This document shows positions 26,901 to 41,600 of a stretch of 50,000 nucleotides of DNA, piece after piece. Under the pieces are notes generated by a model. The model had not been told where the DNA came from. It was given only the letters and a program-made list of their open reading frames with translations, and made no database searches. Source of the stretch: Apostichopus japonicus (Eukaryota; Echinodermata; Holothuroidea; Aspidochirotida; Stichopodidae); NCBI RefSeq assembly GCF_037975245.1, contig NC_092564.1, positions 1 to 50,000 of the forward strand. Reading direction: 5' to 3'. The position numbers were made by a program, and so were the translations under genes. Numbering within the stretch: the stretch's first letter is position 1; each line of letters opens with the position of its first letter.

Positions 26901-29900
26901 TTGTTGGCTTCTAATAGCAATGAAGGCATCTACTTTAGGCTGCCATTTAGTTGCATTGTTTTTAAGGTATATTTATATGACATTTAAGTTTTGTACCCCA
27001 CAAGCTACACTGGTACTCATATAATGTTAGGTCCTACAATGCGAATGATAAGTAGTTTTTTGTATAGATTATCGCTGTCAATTAGATGAATTTATATTGA
27101 AGAATTTCCATTGTTTGCTAGTTAGATGGACTTAGTTCTAATTAAGTTCTTGAGAGACATATTGTAATTGTAATTGAACTGTCTGTACCCCACAAGGTAT
27201 CCTGGCACTCATACCACATGACCAGAATACAGCATCAATAGGTGAATTTTCATTATCCTGTATATAAAGCACTGCCAAAAATATTGTTGGCTACTCATAG
27301 CAATGAAGGCATCTACTTAAGGCTGCCATTTAGATGCATTATTTTTAAGGTATATTTATATGACATTTAAGTTTTGTACCCCACAAGCTACACTGGTACT
27401 CATATAATGTTAGGTCCTACAATGCGAATGATAAGTTTTATTCTGTATAGATTATCGCTGTCAATTAGATGAATTTATATTGAAGAATTTCCATTGTTTG
27501 CTAGGTAGATGGATTTAGTTCTTATTAAGTTCTTGAGAGACATATTGTAATTTAATTTCAATGTCTGTACCCCACAAGGTATCCTGGCACTCATACAACA
27601 TGACCAGAGTACAGTATCAACAAGTTAATATTTATTATCCAGTATATCAAGCACTGTAAAAAATATTGTTGGCTACTCATAGCAATGAAGGCATCTACTT
27701 AAGGCTGCCATTAGTTGCATTGTTTTTAAGGTATATTTATATGACATTTAAGTTTTGTACCCCACAAGCTACACTGGCACTCATATAATGTTAGGTCCTA
27801 CAATGCGAATGATAAGTTTTATTCTGTACAGATTATCGCTGTCAATTAGATATATTTATATTGAAGAGTGTGCATTGTTTGCTAGGTAGATGGATTTATT
27901 TCTAATTAAGTTCTTGAGAGACATATTGTAATTGTAATTTAACTGTCTGTACCCCACAAGGTATCCTGGCACTCATACCACATGACCAGAATACAGCATC
28001 AGTAGGTGAATTTTCATTATCCTGTATATAAAGCACTGCCAAAACTATTGTTGGCTACTCATAGCAATGAAGGCATCTACTTTAGGCTTCCATTTAGTTG
28101 CATTGTTTTTAAGATATATTTATATGACATTTAAGTTTTGTACCCCACAAGCTACACTGGTACTCATATAATGTTAGGTCCTACAATGCGAATGATAAGT
28201 ATTTTTTTGTATAGATTAATGCTGTCAATTAGATGAATTTATATTGAAGAATTTCCATTGTTTGCTAGGTAGATGGATTTAGTTCTTATTAAGTTCTTGA
28301 GAGACAAATTGTAATTGAACTGTCTATACCCCACAAGGTATCCTGGCACTCATACCACATGACCAGAGTACAGTACGACAAATTGTAATTTAACTGTCTG
28401 TACCCCACAAGGTATCCTGGCACTCATACAACATGACCAGAGTACAAAATCAACAAGTTAATATTTATTATCCAGTATATCAAGCACTGTAAAAAATATT
28501 GTTGGCTACTCATAGCAATGAAGGCATCTACTTTAGGCTGCCATTTAGTTGCATTGTTTTTAAGGTATATTTATATGACATTTAAGTTTTGTACCCCACA
28601 AGCTACACTGGTACTCATATAATGTTAGGTCCTACAATGCGAATGATAAGTATTTTTTTGTATAGATTATCGCTGTCAATTAGATGAATTTATATTGAAG
28701 AATTTCCATTGTTTGCTAGGTAGATGGATTTAGTTCTTATTAAGTTCTTGAGAGACAAATTTTAATTTAAATGTCTGTACCCCACAAGGTATCCTGGTAC
28801 TCATACCATATTACCAGAATACAGTATCTATAGGTGAATTTTCATATTCCAGTATAAAACAAAGGTCAAAGTAATTGTTGGCTTCTAATAGCAATGAAGG
28901 CATCTACTTTAGGCTGCCATTTAGTTGCATTGTTTTTAAGGTATGTTTATATGACATTTAAGTTTTGTACCCCACAAGCTACACTGGTACTCATATAATG
29001 TTAGGTCCTACAATGCGAATGATAAGTAGTTTTTTGTATAGATTATCGCTGTCAATTAGATGAATTTATATTGAAGAATTTCCATTGTTTGCTAGTTAGA
29101 TGGACTTAGTTCTAATTAAGTTCTTGAGAGACATATTGTAATTGTAATTGAACTGTCTGTACCCCACAAGGTATCCTGGCACTCATACCACATGACCAGA
29201 ATACAGCATCAATAGGTGAATTTTCATTATCCTGTATATAAAGCACTGCCAAAAATATTGTTGGCTACTCATAGCAATGAAGGCATCTACTTAAGGCTGC
29301 CATTTAGATGCATTATTTTTAAGGTATATTTATATGACATTTAAGTTTTGTACCCCACAAGCTACACTGGTACTCATATAATGTTAGGTCCTACAATGCG
29401 AATGATAAGTTTTATTCTGTATAGATTATCGCTGTCAATTAGATGAATTTATATTGAAGAATTTCCATTGTTTGTTAGGTAGATGGATTTAGTTCTTATT
29501 AAGTTCTTGAGAGACATATTGTAAAATAATTTCAATGTCTGTACCCCACAAGGTATCCTGGCACTCATACAACATGACCAGAGTACAGTATCAACAAGTT
29601 AATATTTATTATCCAGTATATCAAGCACTGTAAAAAATATTGTTGGCTACTCATAGCAATGAAGGCATCTACTTAAGGCTGCCATTAGTTGCATTGTTTT
29701 TAAGGTATATTTATATGACATTTAAGTTTTGTACCCCACAAGCTACACTGGCACTCATATAATGTTAGGTCCTACAATGCGAATGATAAGTTTTATTCTG
29801 TACAGATTATCGCTGTCAATTAGATACATTTATATTGAAGAGTGTGCATTGTTTGCTAGGTAGATGGATTTATTTCTAATTAAGTTCTTGAGAGACATAT

Positions 29901-32900
29901 TGTAATTGTAATTTAACTGTCTGTACCCCACAAGGTATCCTGGCACTCATACCACATGACCAGAATACAGCATCAGTAGGTGAATTTTCATTATCCTGTA
30001 TATAAAGCACTGCCAAAACTATTGTTGGCTACTCATAGCAATGAAGGCATCTACTTAAGGCTACCATTTAGTTGCATTGTTTTTAAGATATATTTATATG
30101 ACATTTAAGTTTTGTACCCCACAAGCTACACTGGTACTCATATAATGTTAGGTCCTACAATGCGAATGATAAGTATTTTTTTGTATAGATTAATGCTGTC
30201 AATTAGATGAATTTATATTGAAGAATTTCCATTGTTTGCTAGGTAGATGGATTTAGTTCTTATTAAGTTCTTGAGAGACAAATTGTAATTTAACTGTCTA
30301 TACCCCACAAGGTATCCTGGCACTCATACCACATGACCAGAGTACAGTACGACAAATTGTAATTTAACTGTCTGTACCCCACAAGGTATCCTGGCACTCA
30401 TACAACATGACCAGAGTACAAAATCAACAAGTTAATATTTATTATCCAGTATATCAAGCACTGTAAAAAATATTGTTGGCTACTCATAGCAATGAAGGCA
30501 TCTACTTTAGGCTGCCATTTAGTTGCATTGTTTTTAAGGTATATTTATATGACATTTAAGTTTTGTACCCCACAAGCTACACTGGTACTCATATAATGTT
30601 AGGTCCTACAATGCGAATGATAAGTAGTTTTTTGTATAGATTATCGCTGTCAATTAGATGAATTTATATTGAAGAATTTCCATTGTTTGCTAGGTAGATG
30701 GATTTAGTTCTTATTAAGTTCTTGAGAGACAAATTTTAATTTAAATGTCTGTACCCCACAAGGTATCCTGGTACTCATACCATATTACCAGAATACAGTA
30801 TCTATAGGTGAATTTTCATATTCCAGTATAAAACAAAGGTCAAAGTAATTGTTGGCTTCTAATAGCAATGAAGGCATCTACTTTAGGCTGCCATTTAGTT
30901 GCATTGTTTTTAAGGTATATTTATATGACATTTAAGTTTTGTACCCCACAAGCTACACTGGTACTCATATAATGTTAGGTCCTACAATGCGAATGATAAG
31001 TAGTTTTTTGTATAGATTATCGCTGTCAATTAGATGAATTTATATTGAAGAATTTCCATTGTTTGCTAGTTAGATGGACTTAGTTCTAATTAAGTTCTTG
31101 AGAGACATATTGTAATTGTAATTGAACTGTCTGTACCCCACAAGGTATCCTGGCACTCATACCACATGACCAGAATACAGCATCAATAGGTGAATTTTCA
31201 TTATCCTGTATATAAAGCACTGCCAAAAATATTGTTGGCTACTCATAGCAATGAAGGCATCTACTTAAGGCTGCCATTTAGATGCATTATTTTTAAGGTA
31301 TATTTATATGACATTTAAGTTTTGTACCCCACAAGCTACACTGGTACTCATATAATGTTAGGTCCTACAATGCGAATGATAAGTTTTATTCTGTATAGAT
31401 TATCGCTGTCAATTAGATGAATTTATATTGAAGAATTTCCATTGTTTGCTAGGTAGATGGATTTAGTTCTTATTAAGTTCTTGAGAGACATATTGTAAAA
31501 TAATTTCAATGTCTGTACCCCACAAGGTATCCTGGCACTCATACAACATGACCAGAGTACAGTATCAACAAGTTAATATTTATTATCCAGTATATCAAGC
31601 ACTGTAAAAAATATTGTTGGCTACTCATAGCAATGAAGGCATCTACTTAAGGCTGCCATTAGTTGCATTGTTTTTAAGGTATATTTATATGACATTTAAG
31701 TTTTGTACCCCACAAGCTACACTGGCACTCATATAATGTTAGGTCCTACAATGCGAATGATAAGTTTTATTCTGTACAGATTATCGCTGTCAATTAGATA
31801 CATTTATATTGAAGAGTGTGCATTGTTTGCTAGGTAGATGGATTTATTTCTAATTAAGTTCTTGAGAGACATATTGTAATTGTAATTTAACTGTCTGTAC
31901 CCCACAAGGTATCCTGGCACTCATACCACATGACCAGAATACAGCATCAGTAGGTGAATTTTCATTATCCTGTATATAAAGCACTGCCAAAACTATTGTT
32001 GGCTACTCATAGCAATGAAGGCATCTACTTTAGGCTACCATTTAGTTGCATTGTTTTTAAGATATATTTATATGACATTTAAGTTTTGTACCCCACAAGC
32101 TACACTGGCACTCATATAATGTTAGGTCCTACAATGCGAATGATAAGTTTTATTCTGTACAGATTATCGCTGTCAATTAGATATATTTATATTGAAGAGT
32201 GTGCATTGTTTGCTAGGTAGATGGATTTATTTCTAATTAAGTTCTTGAGAGACATATTGTAATTGTAATTTAACTGTCTGTACCCCACAAGGTATCCTGG
32301 CACTCATACCACATGACCAGAATACAGCATCAGTAGGTGAATTTTCATTATCCTGTATATAAAGCACTGCCAAAACTATTGTTGGCTACTCATAGCAATG
32401 AAGGCATCTACTTTAGGCTTCCATTTAGTTGCATTGTTTTTAAGATATATTTATATGACATTTAAGTTTTGTACCCCACAAGCTACACTGGTACTCATAT
32501 AATGTTAGGTCCTACAATGCGAATGATAAGTATTTTTTTGTATAGATTAATGCTGTCAATTAGATGAATTTATATTGAAGAATTTCCATTGTTTGCTAGG
32601 TAGATGGATTTAGTTCTTATTAAGTTCTTGAGAGACAAATTGTAATTGAACTGTCTATACCCCACAAGGTATCCTGGCACTCATACCACATGACCAGAGT
32701 ACAGTACGACAAATTGTAATTTAACTGTCTGTACCCCACAAGGTATCCTGGCACTCATACAACATGACCAGAGTACAAAATCAACAAGTTAATATTTATT
32801 ATCCAGTATATCAAGCACTGTAAAAAATATTGTTGGCTACTCATAGCAATGAAGGCATCTACTTTAGGCTGCCATTTAGTTGCATTGTTTTTAAGGTATA

Positions 32901-35900
32901 TTTATATGACATTTAAGTTTTGTACCCCACAAGCTACACTGGTACTCATATAATGTTAGGTCCTACAATGCGAATGATAAGTATTTTTTTGTATAGATTA
33001 TCGCTGTCAATTAGATGAATTTATATTGAAGAATTTCCATTGTTTGCTAGGTAGATGGATTTAGTTCTTATTAAGTTCTTGAGAGACAAATTTTAATTTA
33101 AATGTCTGTACCCCACAAGGTATCCTGGTACTCATACCATATTACCAGAATACAGTATCTATAGGTGAATTTTCATATTCCAGTATAAAACAAAGGTCAA
33201 AGTAATTGTTGGCTTCTAATAGCAATGAAGGCATCTACTTTAGGCTGCCATTTAGTTGCATTGTTTTTAAGGTATGTTTATATGACATTTAAGTTTTGTA
33301 CCCCACAAGCTACACTGGTACTCATATAATGTTAGGTCCTACAATGCGAATGATAAGTAGTTTTTTGTATAGATTATCGCTGTCAATTAGATGAATTTAT
33401 ATTGAAGAATTTCCATTGTTTGCTAGTTAGATGGACTTAGTTCTAATTAAGTTCTTGAGAGACATATTGTAATTGTAATTGAACTGTCTGTACCCCACAA
33501 GGTATCCTGGCACTCATACCACATGACCAGAATACAGCATCAATAGGTGAATTTTCATTATCCTGTATATAAAGCACTGCCAAAAATATTGTTGGCTACT
33601 CATAGCAATGAAGGCATCTACTTAAGGCTGCCATTTAGATGCATTATTTTTAAGGTATATTTATATGACATTTAAGTTTTGTACCCCACAAGCTACACTG
33701 GTACTCATATAATGTTAGGTCCTACAATGCGAATGATAAGTTTTATTCTGTATAGATTATCGCTGTCAATTAGATGAATTTATATTGAAGAATTTCCATT
33801 GTTTGTTAGGTAGATGGATTTAGTTCTTATTAAGTTCTTGAGAGACATATTGTAAAATAATTTCAATGTCTGTACCCCACAAGGTATCCTGGCACTCATA
33901 CAACATGACCAGAGTACAGTATCAACAAGTTAATATTTATTATCCAGTATATCAAGCACTGTAAAAAATATTGTTGGCTACTCATAGCAATGAAGGCATC
34001 TACTTAAGGCTGCCATTAGTTGCATTGTTTTTAAGGTATATTTATATGACATTTAAGTTTTGTACCCCACAAGCTACACTGGCACTCATATAATGTTAGG
34101 TCCTACAATGCGAATGATAAGTTTTATTCTGTACAGATTATCGCTGTCAATTAGATACATTTATATTGAAGAGTGTGCATTGTTTGCTAGGTAGATGGAT
34201 TTATTTCTAATTAAGTTCTTGAGAGACATATTGTAATTGTAATTTAACTGTCTGTACCCCACAAGGTATCCTGGCACTCATACCACATGACCAGAATACA
34301 GCATCAGTAGGTGAATTTTCATTATCCTGTATATAAAGCACTGCCAAAACTATTGTTGGCTACTCATAGCAATGAAGGCATCTACTTAAGGCTACCATTT
34401 AGTTGCATTGTTTTTAAGATATATTTATATGACATTTAAGTTTTGTACCCCACAAGCTACACTGGTACTCATATAATGTTAGGTCCTACAATGCGAATGA
34501 TAAGTATTTTTTTGTATAGATTAATGCTGTCAATTAGATGAATTTATATTGAAGAATTTCCATTGTTTGCTAGGTAGATGGATTTAGTTCTTATTAAGTT
34601 CTTGAGAGACAAATTGTAATTTAACTGTCTATACCCCACAAGGTATCCTGGCACTCATACCACATGACCAGAGTACAGTACGACAAATTGTAATTTAACT
34701 GTCTGTACCCCACAAGGTATCCTGGCACTCATACAACATGACCAGAGTACAAAATCAACAAGTTAATATTTATTATCCAGTATATCAAGCACTGTAAAAA
34801 ATATTGTTGGCTACTCATAGCAATGAAGGCATCTACTTTAGGCTGCCATTTAGTTGCATTGTTTTTAAGGTATATTTATATGACATTTAAGTTTTGTACC
34901 CCACAAGCTACACTGGTACTCATATAATGTTAGGTCCTACAATGCGAATGATAAGTAGTTTTTTGTATAGATTATCGCTGTCAATTAGATGAATTTATAT
35001 TGAAGAATTTCCATTGTTTGCTAGGTAGATGGATTTAGTTCTTATTAAGTTCTTGAGAGACAAATTTTAATTTAAATGTCTGTACCCCACAAGGTATCCT
35101 GGTACTCATACCATATTACCAGAATACAGTATCTATAGGTGAATTTTCATATTCCAGTATAAAACAAAGGTCAAAGTAATTGTTGGCTTCTAATAGCAAT
35201 GAAGGCATCTACTTTAGGCTGCCATTTAGTTGCATTGTTTTTAAGGTATATTTATATGACATTTAAGTTTTGTACCCCACAAGCTACACTGGTACTCATA
35301 TAATGTTAGGTCCTACAATGCGAATGATAAGTAGTTTTTTGTATAGATTATCGCTGTCAATTAGATGAATTTATATTGAAGAATTTCCATTGTTTGCTAG
35401 TTAGATGGACTTAGTTCTAATTAAGTTCTTGAGAGACATATTGTAATTGTAATTGAACTGTCTGTACCCCACAAGGTATCCTGGCACTCATACCACATGA
35501 CCAGAATACAGCATCAATAGGTGAATTTTCATTATCCTGTATATAAAGCACTGCCAAAAATATTGTTGGCTACTCATAGCAATGAAGGCATCTACTTAAG
35601 GCTGCCATTTAGATGCATTATTTTTAAGGTATATTTATATGACATTTAAGTTTTGTACCCCACAAGCTACACTGGTACTCATATAATGTTAGGTCCTACA
35701 ATGCGAATGATAAGTTTTATTCTGTATAGATTATCGCTGTCAATTAGATGAATTTATATTGAAGAATTTCCATTGTTTGCTAGGTAGATGGATTTAGTTC
35801 TTATTAAGTTCTTGAGAGACATATTGTAAAATAATTTCAATGTCTGTACCCCACAAGGTATCCTGGCACTCATACAACATGACCAGAGTACAGTATCAAC

Positions 35901-36141
35901 AAGTTAATATTTATTATCCAGTATATCAAGCACTGTAAAAAATATTGTTGGCTACTCATAGCAATGAAGGCATCTACTTAAGGCTGCCATTAGTTGCATT
36001 GTTTTTAAGGTATATTTATATGACATTTAAGTTTTGTACCCCACAAGCTACACTGGCACTCATATAATGTTAGGTCCTACAATGCGAATGATAAGTTTTA
36101 TTCTGTACAGATTATCGCTGTCAATTAGATACATTTATATT
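23915..36141. repeat. 1,974 bp higher-order satellite repeat, six copies
   Basis: GAAGAG(T/G)TTGC-type anchors fall at 23915, 25889, 27863, 29837, 31811, 32194, 34168 and 36142. Intervals are 1974, 1974, 1974, 1974, 383, 1974 and 1974 bp. An independent marker, GCTAGTTAGATGGAC, falls at 25143, 27117, 29091, 31065, 33422 and 35396, giving 1974, 1974, 1974, 2357 and 1974. So there are six units of exactly 1,974 bp and one extra 383 bp monomer at 31,811-32,193. Each unit is five ~380 bp monomers plus one 74 bp short unit. The exact length, with no indels, points to recent amplification. Confidence 0.93.
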
Positions 36142-36431
36142 GAAGAGTGTGCATTGTTTGCTAGGTAGATGGATTTATTTCTAATTAAGTTCTTGAGAGA
36201 CATATTGTAATTGTAATTTAACTGTCTGTACCCCACAAGGTATCCTGGCACTCATACCACATGACCAGAATACAGCATCAGTAGGTGAATTTTCATTATC
36301 CTGTATATAAAGCACTGCCAAAACTATTGTTGGCTACTCATAGCAATGAAGGCATCTACTTTAGGCTACCATTTAGTTGCATTGTTTTTAAGATATATTT
36401 ATATGACATTTAAGTTTTGTACCCCACAAGC
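27770..36431. repeat. 4,331 bp tandem duplication of higher-order units
   Basis: The stretch 27,770-32,100 is repeated as 32,101-36,431. Five rare variants recur at exactly 4,331 bp: TGTCTATACC preceded by GAAC (28,321 and 32,652), GTATGTTTATATG (28,941 and 33,272), TTTGTTAGGTAGATGG (29,473 and 33,804), TGTCTATACC preceded by TTAAC (30,295 and 34,626), and the ATACATTTATATTG variant. The block equals two 1,974 bp units plus one 383 bp monomer. The join lies at 32,100/32,101, where TACACTGGCACT follows a monomer that elsewhere reads TACACTGGTACT. This is what unequal exchange between misaligned monomers would leave. Confidence 0.88.
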
Positions 36432-36919
36432 TACACTGGTACTCATATAATGTTAGGTCCTACAATGCGAATGATAAGTATTTTTTTGTATAGATTAATG
36501 CTGTCAATTAGATGAATTTATATTGAAGAATTTCCATTGTTTGCTAGGTAGATGGATTTAGTTCTTATTAAGTTCTTGAGAGACAAATTGTAATTTAACT
36601 GTCTGTACCCCACAAGGTATCCTGGCACTCATACCACATGACCAGAGTACAGTACGACAAATTGTAATTTAACTGTCTGTACCCACAAGGTATCCTGGCA
36701 CTCATACCACATGACCAGAATACAGCATCAATAGGTGAATTTTCATTATCCTGTATATAAAGCACTGCCAAAATTATTGTTGGCTACTCATAGCAATGAA
36801 GGCATCTACTGTAGGCTGCCATTTAGTTGCATTGTTTTTAAGGTATATTTATATGACATTTAAGTTTTGTACCCCACAAGCTACACTGGTACTCATATAA
36901 TGTTAGGTCCTACAATGCG

Positions 36920-38450
36920 AATGATAAGTAGTTTTTTGTATAGATTATCGCTGTCAATTAGATGAATTTATATTGAAGAATTTCCATTGTTTGCTAGGTA
37001 GATGGATTTAGTTCTTATTAAGTTCTTGAGAGACATATTGTAATTTAATTTCAATGTCTGTACCCCACAAGGTATCCTGGCACTCATACAACATTACCAG
37101 AGTACAGTATCAACAAGTTAATATTTATTATCCAGTATATCAAGCACTGTAAAAAATATTGTTGGCTACTCATAGCAATGAAGGCATCTACTTTAGGCTG
37201 CCATTAGTTGCATTGTTTTTAAGGTATATTTATATGACATTTAAGTTTTGTACCCCACAAGCTACACTGGCACTCATATAATGTTAGGTCCTACAATGCG
37301 AATGATAAGTTATATTCTGTACAGATTATCGCTGTCAATTAGATATATTTATATTGAAGAGTTTGCATTGTTTGCTAGGTAGATGGATTTATTTCTAATT
37401 AAGTTCTTGAGAGACATATTGTAAATGTAATTTAACTGTCTGTACCCCACAAGGTATCCTGGCACTCATACCACATGACCAGAATACAGCATCAGTAGGT
37501 GAATTTTCATTATCCTGTATATAAAGCACTGCCAAAACTATTGTTGGCTACTCATAGCAATGAAGGCATCTACTTTAGGCTGCCATTTAGTTGCATTGTT
37601 TTTAAGGTATATTTATATGACATTTAAGTTTTGTACCCCACAAGCTACACTGGTACTCATATAATGTTAGGTCCTACAATGCAAATGATAAGTAGTTTTT
37701 TGTATAGATTATCGCTGTCAATTAGATGAATTTATATTGAAGAATTTCCATTGTTTGCTAGGTAGATGTATTTAGTTCTTATTAAGTTCTTGAGAGACAT
37801 ATTGTAATTTAATTTCAATGTCTGTACCCCACAAGGTATCCTGGCACTCATACAACATTACCAGAGTACAGTATCAACAAGTTAATATTTATTATCCAGT
37901 ATATCAAGCACTGTAAAAAATATTGTTGGCTACTCATAGCAATGAAGGCATCTACTTTAGGCTGCCATTAGTTGCATTGTTTTTAAGGTATATTTATATG
38001 ACATTTAAGTTTTGTACCCCACAAGCTACACTGGCACTCATATAATGTTAGGTCCTACAATGCGAATGATAAGTTATATTCTGTACAGATTATCGCTGTC
38101 AATTAGATATATTTATATTGAAGAGTTTGCATTGTTTGCTAGGTAGATGGATTTATTTCTAATTAAGTTCTTGAGAGAAATATTGTAATTGTAATTTAAC
38201 TGTCTGTACCCCACAAGGTATCCTGGCACTCATACCACATGACCAGAATACAGCATCAGTAGGTGAATTTTCATTATCCTGTATATAAAGCACTGCCAAA
38301 ACTATTGTTGGCTACTCATAGCAATGAAGGCATCTACTTTAGGCTACCATTTAGTTGCATTGTTTTTAAGGTAAATTTATATGACATTTAAGTTTTGTAC
38401 CCCACAAGCTACACTGGTAGTCATATAATTTTAGGTCCTACAATTCGAAT
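36920..38450. repeat. 764 bp two-monomer duplication
   Basis: ACATTACCAGAGTACAG at 37091 and 37855, and GAAGAGTTTGCATTG at 37356 and 38120, both give a 764 bp period, i.e. two monomers without a 74 bp unit. Shared rare variants are ACATTACCAG in place of ACATGACCAG, and AAGTTATATTCTG in place of AAGTTTTATTCTG. This lies just beyond the regular 1,974 bp units. One odd box, GTACCCACAAGG with one C missing, sits near 36,680. Confidence 0.82.
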
Positions 38451-38699
38451 GATAAGTATTTTTTTGTATAGATTAATGCTGTCAATTAGATGAATTTATA
38501 TTGAAGAATTTCCATTGTTTGCTAGGTAGATGGATTTAGTTCTTATTAAGTTCTTGAGAGACAAGCTGTAATTTAACTGTCTGTACCCCACAAGGTATCC
38601 TGGCACTCATACCACATGACCAGAGTACAGTACGACAAATTGTAATTTAACTGTCTGTACCCCACAAGGTATCCTGGCACTCATACCACATGACCAGAG

Positions 38700-41600
38700 T
38701 ACAGTATCAACAAGTTAATATTTATTTTCCAGTATATTAAGCACTGTAAAAAATATTGTTGGCTACTCATAGCAATGGAGGCATCTACTTTAGGCTGCCA
38801 TTTAGATGCATTAAGGTATGTTTATATAACATTTAAGTTCTGTACCCCACAAGCTACACTTGTACTCATATAATCTTAAATCCTACAATTCGAATAAAAA
38901 TTTCATTGTACAGATTGAAGGATTTCCATTGTTTGTTAGTTAGAAGGATTTAGTTCTTGTTAAGTTCTTGAGAGACAAATTTTAATTTAATATAACTGTC
39001 TGTACCCCACAAGGTATCCTGGCACCCATACAACATGACCAGAATACAGCATCTATAGGTGAATTTTCATATTCCAGTATAAAACCAGGGTCAAAGTTAT
39101 TGTTTGGCTTCTAATAGCAATGGAGGCATCTACTCTAGCTGCCACTAAGATGTGTTGATATCACATTTAAGTTCTGTACCCCACAAGCTACACTGGTACT
39201 CATATAATATTAGGTCTTTAAATGCGAATGATGAGTATTTTTTTGTATAGATTATCTCTGTCAATTAGATGAATTTATATTGAAGAATTTCCATTGTTTG
39301 CTAGGTAGATGAATATAGTTCTTATTAAGTTCTTGAAAGACATATTGTAATTTAATTTCAATGTCAGTACCCCACAAGGTATCCTGGCACTCATACCACA
39401 TGACCAGAATACAGCATCAATAGGTGAATTTTCATTATCCAGTATATAAAGCATTGTCAAAGTTATTGTTGGCTATTCATAGCACTGAAGACATCTACTT
39501 TAGACTGCCTGCATAGATGCATTAAGGTATATTTTTGGCTAGGTAGAAGGATTTAGCTCTTGTTAAGTTCTTGAGAGACAAATTTTAATTTCTACAACTG
39601 TCTGTACCCCACAAGGTATTCTGGCACTCATACAACATGACCAGAATACAGCATCAATAGGTTAATTTTCATATTCCAGTATAAAACCAGGGTCAAAGTT
39701 ATTGTTTGGCTTCTAATAGCAATGGAGGCATCTATTCTAGCTGCCACTTAGATGCATTAAGGTGTATTTATATCACTTTTAAGTTCTGTGCCCCACAAGC
39801 TACACTGGTACTCATATAATATTAGGTCCTACAATGCGAATGATAAGTATTTTTCTGTATAGATTATCGCTGTCAATTTGCTGAATTCATATCAAGGAAT
39901 ATCCATTGTTTGCTAGGTAGAAGGATTTAGTTCTTGTTTAGTTCTTGAGAGACAAATTGTAATTTAACTGTCTGTACCCCACAAGGTATCCTGGCACTTA
40001 TACCACATTACCAGAATACAGTATCAATAGGTGAAATTTCATATTCCAGTATAAAACCAATTTCAAAGTTATTGTTTAACTTCTAATAGCAATGAAGGCA
40101 TCTACTTTAGGCTGCCACTTAGATGCATTATTGTATATTTATATCACATCAAAGTTCTGTACCCCACAAGCTACACTGGTACTCATATAATCTTAAGTCC
40201 TTTGATTCAAATTATCAATTTACTATACAGATATCCATGGTAACTTCTTTGAATTCATATTGAAGGATTTCCATTGTTTGCTAGGTAGATGGATTTAGTT
40301 CTAATTAAGTTCTTGAGAGACAAATTTTAATTAAATTTAACTGTTTGTACCCCACAAGGTATCCTGGCACTCATACAACATGACCAGAATACAGCATCAA
40401 TAGGTGAATTTTCATATTACAGTATAAAACCAGGGTCAAAGTTATTGTTTGGCTTCTCAATGGAGGCATCTATTCTAGCTGCCACTTAGATGCATTAAGG
40501 TGTATTTATATCACATTTAAGTTCTGTACCCCACAAGCTACACTGGTACTCATATAATATTAGGTCCTACAATGCGAATGATAAACATTTTTCTGTATAG
40601 ATTATCGCTGTCAATTTGATGAATACATATCAAGGAATATCCATTGTTTGCTAGGTAGAATGATTTAGTTCTTGTTTAGTTCTTGAGAGACAAATTGTAA
40701 TTTAACTGTCTGTACCCCACAAGGTATATTGGCACTCATACCACATGACCAGAGTACAGTACGACAAATTGTAATTTAACTGTCTGTACCCAACAAGGTA
40801 TCCTGGCACTCATACCACATGACCAGAGTACAGTATCAGCAAGTTCATATTTATTATCCAGTATATAAAGCACTGTAAAATATATTGTTGGCTACTCATA
40901 GCAATGAAGGCATCTACTTTAGGCTGCCATTTAGATGCATTAAGGTATGTTTATATCACATTTAAGTTCTGTTTCTCACAAGGTACACTTGTACTCATAT
41001 AATCTTTAGTCCTACAATGCGAATAAAAGTTTTACTGTACAGATAACCATGGTAAATTCTTTGAATTGATATTGAAGAATTTCCATTGTTTGCTAGGTAG
41101 AAGGATTAAGGTTTTGTTATTAGTTCTTGAGAGACAAATATTAATTTAATTTAACTCTCTGTACCCCACAAGGTATCCTGGCACTCATACCACATAACCA
41201 GAGTACAGTATCAACAAGTTAATATTTATTATCCAGCATATAAAGCACTGTAAAAAATATTGTTGGCTACTCATAGCAATGGAGACATCTACTTTAGGCT
41301 GCCATTTAGATGCATTAAGATATATTTATATTACATTTAAGTTCTGTTTCTCACAAGGTACACTTGTACTCATATAATCTTAAATCCTACAATGCGAATA
41401 AAAATTTTACTGTACAGATAACCACTGTCAATCGATGAATTCATATCAAGAAACATCCATTGTTTGATAGGTAGAAGGATTTAGTTCTTGTTAAGTTCTT
41501 GAGAGACAAATTTTAATTAAATTTAACTGTCTGTACCCCACAAGGTATCCTGGCACTCATACAACATGACCAGAATACAGCATCAATAGGTGAATTTTTA

